Of a DNA stretch of 64,000 nt, positions 54,537 to 63,009 are shown one piece after another (position 1 is the stretch's first letter; each line of letters begins with the position of its first letter). The notes under the pieces were generated by a model. The model was given only the letters and a program-made list of their open reading frames with translations, made no database searches and was not told where the DNA came from. The position numbers were made by a program, and so were the translations under genes. The stretch lies in contig NZ_FWFJ01000008.1 in NCBI RefSeq assembly GCF_900172365.1, positions 1 to 64,000 on the forward strand. The letters are read 5' to 3'. This DNA is from Roseovarius gaetbuli (GTDB lineage: Bacteria > Pseudomonadota > Alphaproteobacteria > Rhodobacterales > Rhodobacteraceae).

Positions 54537-54576
54537 AAACAGCCCTGCCCCTATGTGGCGGGGCTGTTTCCTTTTG
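54537..54576 (+). terminator. Rho-independent terminator of rpmB
   Basis: AAACAGCCCTGCC (54537-54549) and GGCGGGGCTGTTT (54557-54569) form a 13-bp stem with one T-G pair and a 7-base loop, followed by CCTTTT. It ends rpmB transcription before the DUF2946-like gene. Confidence 0.9.
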
Positions 54577-54615
54577 TCGCTTGGCCTTGTCCCCTGGCAC
54601 CCCCTATATCACCCC

Positions 54616-54966
54616 ATGATGACGCCGTTTCGCCCCATATTGGCCCTTTGCCTTTGCGCTCTGCTGGCGCTGACCAGCCAGACGATGGCGGTGGCGCGCG
54701 GCGCACCGGCCCCTGCGGGCACGATGGTACTTTGCACCGGCACCGGGCCGGTGACGGTTCTCGTCGACTCCGAGGGCACGCCGACCGGCGCGGTGCATAT
54801 CTGCCCTGATTGCGCGCTTGGCCTGTTTCACGCCATCGCGACCGCCGCGCCTGACGCGCCGCGAACGGCAACCGCCACGGCGCTTGATCCTTTAGATACC
54901 ACGCCGGAAATCGTGATCGCCGCGCGTTCGGCCTTTAGGGCGCGTGCGCCGCCGACCCGCGCCTGA
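54616..54966 (+). CDS. DUF2946-like exported protein
   Basis: The 116-residue protein has an N-terminal signal peptide (PILALCLCALLALTSQTMA), then MVLCTGTGPVTVLVD and HICPDCALGL with a CPDC pair that could bind copper. It resembles DUF2946, found beside copper genes. Two adjacent ATGs (54616 and 54619) are possible. The PCu(A)C chaperone gene follows 47 bases later, which supports a role in copper handling. Confidence 0.75.
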   Translation: MMTPFRPILALCLCALLALTSQTMAVARGAPAPAGTMVLCTGTGPVTVLVDSEGTPTGAVHICPDCALGLFHAIATAAPDAPRTATATALDPLDTTPEIVIAARSAFRARAPPTRA

Positions 54967-55013
54967 GCGATCCCATTTCCAACCTGAATTCAACCTACAA
55001 AAGGAGAGGCGCA

Positions 55014-55493
55014 ATGTCCCTCAAATCCACCCTGCTTGCGGCACTTGCCGTCACCGCCCTTGGCCTTCCGGCCCTTGCCCAGGACATCGACGTCATGGAT
55101 GCCTATGCCCGCAGCGCAAGCCCGATGGCCAAGACCGGCGCGGCCTTCATGCTGATCAACAACACTGGCGATGCCGATGATCGCCTGATCGAGGCTCGCT
55201 CGCCGATGGGCAAGCTTGTTCAGCTTCACACCCATATCCAGAACGCCGAGGGCGTGATGAAGATGACCCACGTCGAAGAGGGCTTTGTCGTGCCTGCGGG
55301 CGAAACGCTTGTCCTGCAACGCGGCGGCAATCACGTGATGTTCATGGGCCTCGATAAGGGCTTTGAGATCGGCGATACGGTGCCGCTGACGCTGGTCTTT
55401 GAAAAATCCGGCGAGATCACCCTTGATGTGCCCGTCGATCCGACCCGCAAACCCAAAGAGGGTCACGGCAAAATGCAGGGTTCCGGCAACTAG
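55014..55493 (+). CDS. PCu(A)C periplasmic copper chaperone
   Basis: Exported protein of 159 residues with a signal peptide (LLAALAVTALGLPALAQ). The Cu(I)-binding residues of the family are visible: His and Met in LVQLHTHIQNAEGVMKM and RGGNHVMFMGL. PCu(A)C delivers copper to the CuA site of cytochrome c oxidase. A short His/Gly/Lys tail ends the protein. AGGAGAGGCGCA precedes the ATG. Confidence 0.93.
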   Translation: MSLKSTLLAALAVTALGLPALAQDIDVMDAYARSASPMAKTGAAFMLINNTGDADDRLIEARSPMGKLVQLHTHIQNAEGVMKMTHVEEGFVVPAGETLVLQRGGNHVMFMGLDKGFEIGDTVPLTLVFEKSGEITLDVPVDPTRKPKEGHGKMQGSGN

Positions 55494-55511
55494 GCCGCGC
55501 GCGGTGCGGGC

Positions 55512-56204
55512 CTAGTTGCCAAGCACCGCGTCAACCCACTCTGGCACGATAACCGAGGCGCGGCCCAACCGCGTCTCGGCAAAATCGCGGGTGTTCTGCG
55601 ATGCTTCAAGGTTAAGCTCGATGGTCTGCGCCCCTGCCCGCCCCGCATGCTGGGCAAAGGCCGCCGCCGGATAGACATTGCCCGAGGTGCCAATCGCGGC
55701 AAACACATCCGCCTCCTCCAGATGCTGCCAGATCGCCTCCATCCCGTAGGGCATTTCGCCAAACCAGACGATATCGGGCCGGGTGGCCGCTGCGCCACAG
55801 ATCGGACAGGCATCGCGCGTCGCCATCACCATCGGCGCCGGCCAACGCGCCTCGCACCGCGCACAGAGCGCCCCGGCAAGCGCGCCATGCATATGCAACA
55901 CCGCGCGGCTGCCCGCCGCCTCGTGCAGGGCATCGACATTCTGGGTGACAAGCACCACCTCGCCGCGATGCCGCTCTTGCAGGCGAGCCAGGGCGAGATG
56001 CGCCGCATTCGGCGCGACCTCTGCCGCCTGCGCGCGGCGCGCATTGTAGAACCGATGCACAAGGTCGGGATCGCGCCGAAAGGCCTCGGGCGTGGCGACA
56101 TCCTCGATCGCGTGCTGCGCCCAAAGCCCGCCTTCGTCGCGAAACGTCGAGATACCGCTTTCTGCCGAAATTCCGGCGCCTGTCAGAATGACGATCTTTT
56201 CCAT
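55512..56204 (-). CDS. cobB: NAD-dependent protein deacylase (sirtuin)
   Basis: Sirtuin of 230 residues with GAGISAESGISTFRDEGGLW (about 9-28), the TQNVDALHEAAG segment with the catalytic His in MHGALAG, and four zinc cysteines (CARCEARW and CPICG). It removes acetyl or succinyl groups from lysines, using NAD. Start at 56204 chosen by family; the frame is open far upstream. It is divergent from the phosphatase gene with a 61-bp spacer. Confidence 0.95.
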   Translation of the reverse strand: MEKIVILTGAGISAESGISTFRDEGGLWAQHAIEDVATPEAFRRDPDLVHRFYNARRAQAAEVAPNAAHLALARLQERHRGEVVLVTQNVDALHEAAGSRAVLHMHGALAGALCARCEARWPAPMVMATRDACPICGAAATRPDIVWFGEMPYGMEAIWQHLEEADVFAAIGTSGNVYPAAAFAQHAGRAGAQTIELNLEASQNTRDFAETRLGRASVIVPEWVDAVLGN

Positions 56205-56265
56205 TGCGTCCCTCTTGCCTATCCTGCCTATCCTGCGCCGTGAAACCTGCCGGAAAGGGCCCGTG

Positions 56266-56703
56266 ATGACCAGTGCAATCCTCTTTGTCTGCCTTGGCAA
56301 TATTTGCCGGTCGCCCGCCGCCGAGGGCGTCTTTCGCGCGCTAGCCCCAAATGTGCGCACCGACAGCGCCGGCACCGGCGGCTGGCATGTGGGCGAGCCG
56401 CCCTATGGCGCAATGCAGGGCGCGGCGCAGGCACGCGGGGTTGACCTCTCGGATCTGCGCGCGCGCCAGTTTCGCACCGATGATTTCACCCGCTTTGATC
56501 TTATCATCGCGATGGATGGCCAGAACCTTCGCGACATCGAGGCGCTGCGCCCGAAGGGCAATGCCACGCCGCTGCGCCTGTTCACCGATTACGCGCCCGA
56601 TGCGGGCATGGATCATGTGCCCGACCCCTATTACACCCGCGATTTCGACGGCACGCTGGATTTGATTGAACGGGCCGCGCGCGGCCTCTGCGCAACGCTT
56701 TAG
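56266..56703 (+). CDS. Low-molecular-weight protein-tyrosine phosphatase
   Basis: The 145-residue protein has the P-loop FVCLGNICRSPAAEG (Cys9 nucleophile), and DPYYTRDFDGT with the general acid Asp near 120. It is similar to eukaryotic-type LMW phosphatases; in bacteria these often regulate polysaccharide synthesis, but no capsule gene is near. The ATG at 56266 follows GAAAGGGCCC. Its stop is directly followed by palindromic element B. Confidence 0.93.
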   Translation: MTSAILFVCLGNICRSPAAEGVFRALAPNVRTDSAGTGGWHVGEPPYGAMQGAAQARGVDLSDLRARQFRTDDFTRFDLIIAMDGQNLRDIEALRPKGNATPLRLFTDYAPDAGMDHVPDPYYTRDFDGTLDLIERAARGLCATL

Positions 56704-56704
56704 A

Positions 56705-56758
56705 GCATGTCGCATCTTCGAGAAGCTCAAAACCGGGTCCCACTTTTGAGCAACATGC
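56705..56758 (-). repeat. Palindromic element B (inverted copy of 53515-53561)
   Basis: GCATGT (56705-56710), then GCTCAAAA (56725-56732), an 11-base loop, TTTTGAGC (56744-56751) and ACATGC (56753-56758). Its reverse complement matches element A almost base for base, including the loop GTGGGACCCGG. It follows the phosphatase stop and precedes the HisD-family gene. Confidence 0.8.
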
Positions 56759-56886
56759 TTTAGCGGGCCGCCTTCGGGATTTCCGAAAGCCGCTTTCAGC
56801 CCATGAAAAAACCCGGTGCTGCGCGCGCCAATCCGCTTGCCCGATGCCCCCGCAACGCGCCATGCATAGGGCAAGGAGATCGCCCC

Positions 56887-58191
56887 ATGCCCATGACCTA
56901 TCTGAAAACCGCCCCCGGACAGCCGCCCCAAACCGCCGCGGATGTGGCCGATACCGTTCAGCTGATGCTGGCGCGGTTGCGCACGGGCGGCGCGCAGGTT
57001 GCGCTTGAATACGCCCGCACGCTTGATGGCTGGAAGGGCGAGATCACCGTGACCCGCGATCAGATCGCCGCCGCAACCGCGCGGGTGCCACAGGCCCTCA
57101 AGGACGATATCGACTGGGCGCATGACAACATCTCGCGCTTTGCCGAGGCACAGCGCGCCACCGCACAGGACATGCAGATCGAGTTGCGCCCGGGCCTCAT
57201 CGCCGGTCAGCGCCAGATCCCGCTTGGCGCGGCGGGCTGTTACGTGCCCGGCGGGCGCTATAGCCATATCGCCAGCGCCCTGATGAGCATCGCCACCGCG
57301 CGGGTCGCGGGCGTGGCCGATATCACCGCCTGCTCGCCGCCCTGCGCGGGCGCGGGCATCCCCGATGCGATGCTTTATGCGATGGATCAGGCCGGCGCGA
57401 CGCGCATTCTGACCATCGGCGGGGTACAGGGCATCGCCGCCCTCGCCTTTGGCCTGTTTGGCGCCCCGCCCGCCGATATTCTTGTCGGCCCCGGCAATGC
57501 CTATGTCGCCGAGGCCAAGCGACAGCTATTCGGCCCCATCGGCATCGACATGTTCGCAGGCCCGACCGATAGCCTGATCCTCGCCGATGACACGGCTGAC
57601 GCCGAAACCGTCGCCGCCGATCTTGTGGGACAGGCCGAACATGGCGCCAATTCGCCGGTCTGGCTGGCGACCACCGACCCTGCCCTCGCAGAGGCCGTTC
57701 TCGACCGCATCCCCGCGCTGATCGCCGATCTGCCAGAGCCGAACCGCTCTGCCGCCGCCACCGCCTGGGCCGATCTTGGCGAGGTCGCGCTCTGTGACAC
57801 ACCCGAGGATATGGCGGATTTTGCGGACCAAAAGGCCCCCGAACACCTGCATGTGCAGGCCCGCGATCTTGACTGGTGGCGCACCCGGCTGCGCGCCTAT
57901 GGCTCGCTGTTTCTCGGTGAAAAAACCACCGTGGCCTTTGGCGACAAGGCGGCCGGGCCGAACCACGTTCTGCCGACCTCGGGGGCGGCGCGCTATACCG
58001 GGGGGCTGTCGGTGCACAAGTTCCTCAAGACCGTCACCTGGCAAGAGGTCGATGACCGCGCCCTGCCCGATCTGGCGCGCGTCACTGCCAGCCTGAGCCG
58101 CGCCGAACGGATGGAGGGCCACGCCCGCACCGCCGATATAAGGCTGGCGCAGGCCACGCCCGAAGCGCAGGCCATTCCATCGGCCGGCTAG
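56887..58191 (+). CDS. Histidinol-dehydrogenase-family protein, HpsN-like
   Basis: Zinc- and NAD-dependent oxidoreductase of 434 residues. HDH metal and catalytic residues are kept: GQAEHGANSPVWLAT, KAPEHLHVQA and GDKAAGPNHVLPTSGAARYT, then GLSVHKFLKTVTWQEV. In several places, such as YGSLFLGEKTTVAFGDKAAG, it looks more like HpsN (sulfopropanediol 3-dehydrogenase) than biosynthetic HisD. No other his or sulfonate gene is nearby, so its substrate is open. The ATG at 56887 follows AAGGAG. Cotranscription with the racemase gene (57 bases) is possible. Confidence 0.85.
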   Translation: MPMTYLKTAPGQPPQTAADVADTVQLMLARLRTGGAQVALEYARTLDGWKGEITVTRDQIAAATARVPQALKDDIDWAHDNISRFAEAQRATAQDMQIELRPGLIAGQRQIPLGAAGCYVPGGRYSHIASALMSIATARVAGVADITACSPPCAGAGIPDAMLYAMDQAGATRILTIGGVQGIAALAFGLFGAPPADILVGPGNAYVAEAKRQLFGPIGIDMFAGPTDSLILADDTADAETVAADLVGQAEHGANSPVWLATTDPALAEAVLDRIPALIADLPEPNRSAAATAWADLGEVALCDTPEDMADFADQKAPEHLHVQARDLDWWRTRLRAYGSLFLGEKTTVAFGDKAAGPNHVLPTSGAARYTGGLSVHKFLKTVTWQEVDDRALPDLARVTASLSRAERMEGHARTADIRLAQATPEAQAIPSAG

Positions 58192-58248
58192 ACAGCTGAT
58201 CCTGGATCAGGCAGGACAGGACCGGCGGCATTGCACAGGACGACAGAC

Positions 58249-58929
58249 ATGAAAACCGTAGGCATTCTTGGCGGCATGGGCCCCGAGGCAACAATCCTCC
58301 TGATGCAGAAACTGCTGGCCGCCGTGCCTGCGCGCGATGACGCGGATCATTTGCCGCTGATCGTGCATCAAAATCCTCAGGTCCCAAGCCGGATCGCCGC
58401 CATTATCGACGGCACCGGCACCGATCCCGGCCCGGTCCTGGCGCAAATGGCGCGCGATCTGCAAAACGCCGGGGCTGCGGCCCTGGCGATGCCCTGCAAC
58501 ACCGCGCATCACTATGCCCCCGCCGTTGTCGCGGCAACGCCCCTGCCTTTCCTCAACATGCTCGATCTGACAGCGGCCACGCTCGCCGCCAAAGGCGGCA
58601 GGCGCATCGGCATGCTGGCCTCGCCCGCCACCCGCCTCGCGCGCGTCTTTGACGCGCCCTTTGCCGCCCATAGGCTAACGCCAGTCACCCTGCCCGACGA
58701 TAGCGAGCTGCTCGCGATCATCCGCGCCATCAAGGCGGGCGAGGCCACCGCCGCCCTCGGCCCGCGCCTGCACGCCGAGGCGCAACTGCTGGTGGCAGAG
58801 GGCGCCGATCACCTGCTGGTGGCTTGCACCGAACTCTCGCTGATGACCGATGATCTGCCAGCCAATACCCCCTGGACCGACAGCCTTGATTGCCTCTGCG
58901 CGGCCATCGCGGACTTCGCCCAAAGCTGA
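58249..58929 (+). CDS. Aspartate/glutamate racemase-family protein
   Basis: Two-cysteine racemase family protein of 226 residues. The opening is MKTVGILGGMGPEATILLMQ; the two catalytic Cys are in AALAMPCNTAHHYAP (near 84) and LLVACTELSLMTDD (near 193). It could racemise aspartate, glutamate or another amino acid, or a hydantoin. ATG at 58249 follows AGGACGACAG. It shares direction with the HisD-like gene and ends in a hairpin. Confidence 0.9.
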   Translation: MKTVGILGGMGPEATILLMQKLLAAVPARDDADHLPLIVHQNPQVPSRIAAIIDGTGTDPGPVLAQMARDLQNAGAAALAMPCNTAHHYAPAVVAATPLPFLNMLDLTAATLAAKGGRRIGMLASPATRLARVFDAPFAAHRLTPVTLPDDSELLAIIRAIKAGEATAALGPRLHAEAQLLVAEGADHLLVACTELSLMTDDLPANTPWTDSLDCLCAAIADFAQS

Positions 58930-58935
58930 AACGCG

Positions 58936-58961
58936 AAAAAGGGGCACAGCGGCCCCTCGTT
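58936..58961 (+). terminator. Hairpin after the racemase gene
   Basis: AGGGGC (58940-58945) and GCCCCT (58952-58957) pair with a six-base loop, preceded by AAAAA and followed by CGTTCTTCTT. It could end transcription from both sides of these convergent genes. The stem is short. Confidence 0.45.
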
Positions 58962-58990
58962 CTTCTTGGCAAAAATACTCGAAATCCGGC
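58962..58990 (-). repeat. Dispersed GAGTATTT element, copy at 58.96 kb
   Basis: Minus-strand reading: CCGGATTTCGAGTATTTTTG then CCAAGAAG. AAGAAGAA variant, between the convergent racemase and coiled-coil genes. Confidence 0.65.
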
Positions 58991-58992
58991 GC

Positions 58993-59328
58993 TTATCCCG
59001 CCGCGCGGCCGCTGACCTTTTCAAGATGCGCCCGCATCTGTTCGGCCTCGTAACGCGCCTCGCGCAAGCCGTCCATCGTGGCGGCAAGCTCGGCTTCGGT
59101 CTGGCTGAGCTGATTGGTCAGCTCGGCCTCGCGCTGCTGCAGATAGGTGATCGCCTGATCGCGGGTTTCCTCGGCCTCATGAAGCTCTTGCGCCATGCGC
59201 TCCAACTCGCCCACGTCCGACCCGGCAACCCGGATGAACCGATGGATCAGCCAATTCGCGAACCAGCCCATGCAAAACGCCACAAACAAGACAATGGCGG
59301 TGGCAATGATAAACTCAGTTCTGTTCAT
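58993..59328 (-). CDS. Membrane-anchored coiled-coil protein
   Basis: The 111-residue product has a transmembrane helix at about 7-25, and then a long charged region (about 38-105) rich in Glu, Gln, Ala and Leu with heptad pattern, so a coiled coil. No known domain is recognised. Its start overlaps the end of the OmpA-family gene by 14 bases, so the two are likely to be cotranslated and may work together in the envelope. Confidence 0.8.
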   Translation of the reverse strand: MNRTEFIIATAIVLFVAFCMGWFANWLIHRFIRVAGSDVGELERMAQELHEAEETRDQAITYLQQREAELTNQLSQTEAELAATMDGLREARYEAEQMRAHLEKVSGRAAG

Positions 59329-61225
59329 CGGTCGTGTCTTCCTGATCCTGCACTTCGCTTCCTTCTTCCACCGGTTCTTCTAGGCTTTCAAGGGCTGTTT
59401 GCTCTTCCGGCACCGGCTCGGGGCGGATCAGGCGGAATTCGATCCGCCGGTTGGTCTCGCGACCCTCCTCGGTGGCATTATCGGCAATCGGTTTGCTTTC
59501 GCCGTACCCTTTGGCGTCAATCGAGGATGTCAGTACCCGGCGCAGACGCAATTCATTGAGAACGGCGCGCGCGCGCTGTTCGCTAAGCTGTTCGTTCATT
59601 TCTTCGCGGCCCTGGCTGTCGGTATGACCGCCAATTTCCATGCGAATCTCGCCACAGCGCTTCAGGATTTCCGCGATATCATCCATGATCGCCGCCCCCG
59701 CGCTGTCGATATTGGCCGAGCCTGGCTCGAAGTTGATCTTCCGGCCGGTCTGCACCTCGGCAATTTCGGCCTCGCATTCATCGGCGGCGGGCAGGCCCGC
59801 CACCGGGTCAAGCGCCGCCTTATAGGTCACATTGATCGAAAACTGCTCCGATCCGCCAAGCTTCTCCGACAGGAATTGCGAAATCTGCGCGCTTGCGGTC
59901 TTGCGCCCGGTATTGCCCTGCACCGCAAGGGTATCCGGCGTCACCGTGACCGCCCCGTTCGACAGGTAAGACAGCGCCTCAAGCGCCGTCAGAACCCGCA
60001 ACGGCCAGCTCTTCGGCAGCCCCTCGGCCACCCGCGCGGTAACATGCACCGCATCGGATGAAAACCGCGCCTTGGCAAAGCTGTCCACGGTGTCGCGGGT
60101 GGTCTCGCTGTTGACGCGCCCGCGGATCAGAACCTGCCCCTCGGGCGACAGCGTGGCGATGAATTCGGGCACCACCGGCGCATCGGAATTCGGCGGCGGC
60201 GGCAATGTCGCCTGCAAGGCAAAGACCTCGGGCAAATCGGCCTCAAGTTGGCCGACAACGTCGTCAAACTCTCCCTGCGGCGTGCCTTGAGGTGCCCAAA
60301 GCGCGATATCGGCATCCGAGAAGGTCACGCTTCCGCCCTCAAGCTTGCCAACGGCGGCAATCGCCAATTCGGCCGCACGCGCCCATTGCGGCGAGGGCAC
60401 ACCCATGCCGACCACGCAATCGGCCTTGGTCTGAAGACCGGCCTGCCCTGCGGCGCGCAAGATCCGCTCGCGCGCCTCTTCGGTATCAGCCGAGCAGGCA
60501 TCGAACCGCGCGCGCCCGTCCTCGATCAGAAACCGAAGCGTGAACGGCGTGATCACCGGGCGCGGCGCCGAGATATCGAGCGCAAGGCGCACATCATCGG
60601 GCGCGCTGCGCACCAGATCGGTTTCCACCCGGCGTTGTTCCTCGGGGCTGTCAACCATGGCGGTGACTTCAACCCGCTCGGCGCTGACCGAAATCTTGGT
60701 GCGCGGCAGCTTGCCAAGCGAGCGCACCGCATAGTCAAGCGCCGCGGGCCATGTCTCGGGATAGGGATAATCCGCCGCGTCCAGCAGATCGGCCACCGGG
60801 GTGCCATCCGTCGCCTTGGCAATATCGGCCAAAAGCTCATCACGATCCGTGGCGCTTGGCACCAGCCCGATCAGAGAAATGCCCCGGTCGTTGCGCAAAA
60901 TCTCGATCAAGAACTGCGGCGGCGCGATATCGGCGGCATCCTGAACCAGCATCTGGTCAATCACCCGCGCGGCATCGACAACCGTACCCGCCACCGACAG
61001 CGCCTTGAACCGCGTGGCTTCGGTCGGGGCCGTGCCCGCCAGAAACACCTGAAGCCCGTCGGTATCGACCTCGGCCCAGACCATGTCTTGCAGATCAAGC
61101 GTATCACGCACCGCGCGCCGCGATCCGTCTTCGATGGCGCTGACCGCGAACCCGGCGGCGACCACACATAAAACGGCAGCTCCGCAAAACGCTGCGGCAA
61201 TCGTGAAAACTGAGGATAAACGCAT
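59315..61225 (-). CDS. OmpA-family protein with N-terminal anchor and BON-like region
   Basis: The 636-residue protein has an N-terminal hydrophobic helix (about 7-30), a long periplasmic region with what look like repeated BON-type modules (several of about 75 residues), and a C-terminal OmpA/MotB peptidoglycan-binding domain. The latter is seen in INFEPGSANIDSAG, MEIGGHTDSQGREEMNEQLS and RRIEFRLI. An acidic tail follows. It likely connects inner membrane and cell wall. It is upstream of the coiled-coil gene. Confidence 0.9.
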   Translation of the reverse strand: MRLSSVFTIAAAFCGAAVLCVVAAGFAVSAIEDGSRRAVRDTLDLQDMVWAEVDTDGLQVFLAGTAPTEATRFKALSVAGTVVDAARVIDQMLVQDAADIAPPQFLIEILRNDRGISLIGLVPSATDRDELLADIAKATDGTPVADLLDAADYPYPETWPAALDYAVRSLGKLPRTKISVSAERVEVTAMVDSPEEQRRVETDLVRSAPDDVRLALDISAPRPVITPFTLRFLIEDGRARFDACSADTEEARERILRAAGQAGLQTKADCVVGMGVPSPQWARAAELAIAAVGKLEGGSVTFSDADIALWAPQGTPQGEFDDVVGQLEADLPEVFALQATLPPPPNSDAPVVPEFIATLSPEGQVLIRGRVNSETTRDTVDSFAKARFSSDAVHVTARVAEGLPKSWPLRVLTALEALSYLSNGAVTVTPDTLAVQGNTGRKTASAQISQFLSEKLGGSEQFSINVTYKAALDPVAGLPAADECEAEIAEVQTGRKINFEPGSANIDSAGAAIMDDIAEILKRCGEIRMEIGGHTDSQGREEMNEQLSEQRARAVLNELRLRRVLTSSIDAKGYGESKPIADNATEEGRETNRRIEFRLIRPEPVPEEQTALESLEEPVEEGSEVQDQEDTTDEQN

Positions 61226-61288
61226 GAGGTTCTGGCCGGTCCTTATTCCCTAGGCTTTGTCTTTAGGCCGCTGCCCGCACAAGATCAA

Positions 61289-62266
61289 TCACAGCAACAG
61301 GGCGACGGCGAAAAACGGCACAGGCAAAAGCCCGGCATCGCGGTTCGAGCGAAACAGCATCAAAAGCCGCGATGTATCATCAAGCTTGAGCTGGCGCATC
61401 TGCCATTGCATGTGCCAGCCCATCGACCAGGGCCCGCAGAGCGCCACCAAAAGCGCAAGTGGTCGCCCATCTGGCACCGCCAAGATGACCGCAACCGCCA
61501 TGATCGACACCGAGATAACAAGGAACCACCGCAACCAGCGCGGCGAGTTTTCCCCAAACAGCCGCGCAGTCGATTTCACCCCGATCAGAGCGTCATCCTC
61601 GGCGTCCTGATGGGCATAGATCGTGTCATAAAACAACGTCCAGGCGATCCCGGCGAGGTACAGCAACACGGCGGGCGCCTCTAGCCGACCGGTGTGGGCG
61701 GTCCAGGCCAGCAAGGCGCCCCAGTTGAACGCCAGCCCCAAAAAGACCTGTGGCCACCAGGTAAACCGCTTGGCAAAGGGATAGACGGCAACCGGCAGAA
61801 GCGACAGAACGCCAAGGCCGATAGCTGCGATATTGAAGGTCAAAAGGATACCAAAGGCCACCAGCGCCTGCGCGGCAAGCCAGACCAAAGCGCCCCTGAC
61901 GCTGACCTGCCCCGACGGAATCGGCCGCGATGCGGTGCGCGCCACCGAGCCGTCGATATGACGGTCGGTGATGTCGTTCCACGTACATCCCGCCCCGCGC
62001 ATCAAAAAGGCCCCGAGGGCGCAGCCCGCGAAAATCCACAGATCATGCCAGCCCGCGCGCCCGTCGCTCAGCATCGCAAGCAGGAGCCCCCACCAGCACG
62101 GCAAGAGCAAAAGCCAGGTCCCGATTGGCCGGTCCGCCCGCGCAAGCCGCAGGTAGGGGCGCGTCGCGGCGGGGGCCAGACGGTCCACCCAATTGCCGCG
62201 ATAGGCATCGGCCACCTGTCCGGCATTCTCGCCCGTGGCCTCTGGCGTCTGGTTGTTTCCGGTCAT
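61289..62266 (-). CDS. ubiA: 4-hydroxybenzoate polyprenyltransferase
   Basis: Membrane prenyltransferase (325 residues) of ubiquinone synthesis with eight to nine helices. The two Asp-rich motifs are visible: CTWNDITDRHIDGSVARTAS (with NDxxDxxxD) near 113-132 and DTIYAHQDAEDDALIGVKST near 213-232. Residues 1-30 are an N-terminal cytoplasmic extension. It is divergent from rsmE with an 11-bp gap between starts, so their promoters must overlap the genes. Confidence 0.95.
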   Translation of the reverse strand: MTGNNQTPEATGENAGQVADAYRGNWVDRLAPAATRPYLRLARADRPIGTWLLLLPCWWGLLLAMLSDGRAGWHDLWIFAGCALGAFLMRGAGCTWNDITDRHIDGSVARTASRPIPSGQVSVRGALVWLAAQALVAFGILLTFNIAAIGLGVLSLLPVAVYPFAKRFTWWPQVFLGLAFNWGALLAWTAHTGRLEAPAVLLYLAGIAWTLFYDTIYAHQDAEDDALIGVKSTARLFGENSPRWLRWFLVISVSIMAVAVILAVPDGRPLALLVALCGPWSMGWHMQWQMRQLKLDDTSRLLMLFRSNRDAGLLPVPFFAVALLL

Positions 62267-62277
62267 ATGTTGGCCTC

Positions 62278-63009
62278 ATGAAAACGGCAAAGATCAGACT
62301 TTATGTAGAGCAACCGCTGGGGCAAGGGCAAACGGTTCCTCTGGACCGCGACCAGGCGCACTACCTTTTCGGGGTGATGCGACAGGGCGCGGGGGATCCG
62401 GTTTTGCTGTTCAACGGCACCGATGGCGAATGGCGCGCCACAGTGGCCGAGGCCGGTAAGCGCGGCGGCCTGCTCAGGGCCGAAGAGCAGACCCGCGAAC
62501 AACGCGATCCCCCCGATCTGTGGCTGCTGTTCGCGCCGATCAAAAAGGCGCGCACCGATTTCATCGTGGAAAAAGCCGCCGAGATGGGGGCCGCGCGCAT
62601 CCTGCCGGTGCAAACCGATTTCACCAATTCCGAACGCATCCGACAGGATCGCCTGCAGGCCCATGCGATCGAGGCCGCCGAGCAATGCGGCGGCACCTTT
62701 GTGCCCGAGGTGTGCGCGTTGCAAAAACTCGACCGGCTGATCGCGGGTTGGCCCGCCGGGCGCCAGCTGATGTTTTGCGACGAGGCGCTTGCGGGCGGCT
62801 CATCCGCCCTTACAGGCGGCCTGGCAAAGGGCGCGCCCTGGGCTATCCTGATCGGCCCCGAGGGCGGGTTTTCCGAGGCCGAGCGCACCCGCCTTCATGC
62901 GCTGCCCTTTGCCCATGCCATTGCCCTTGGCCCCCGCATCCTGCGCGCTGACACCGCCGCCGTCGCCGCGATGACCCTCTGGCAACAGGCGTTGGGGGAT
63001 TGGGCATGA
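62278..63009 (+). CDS. rsmE: 16S rRNA m3U1498 methyltransferase
   Basis: SPOUT-class RNA methyltransferase of 243 residues. It has the N-terminal PUA-like domain, then LLFAPIKKARTDFIVEKAAE near 83, VQTDFTNSERIRQDRL and the knot region LIGPEGGFSEAER and ALGPRILRADTAAVAAM. It methylates U1498 of 16S rRNA. ATG at 62278; stop overlaps the next gene (ATGA). Confidence 0.96.
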   Translation: MKTAKIRLYVEQPLGQGQTVPLDRDQAHYLFGVMRQGAGDPVLLFNGTDGEWRATVAEAGKRGGLLRAEEQTREQRDPPDLWLLFAPIKKARTDFIVEKAAEMGAARILPVQTDFTNSERIRQDRLQAHAIEAAEQCGGTFVPEVCALQKLDRLIAGWPAGRQLMFCDEALAGGSSALTGGLAKGAPWAILIGPEGGFSEAERTRLHALPFAHAIALGPRILRADTAAVAAMTLWQQALGDWA

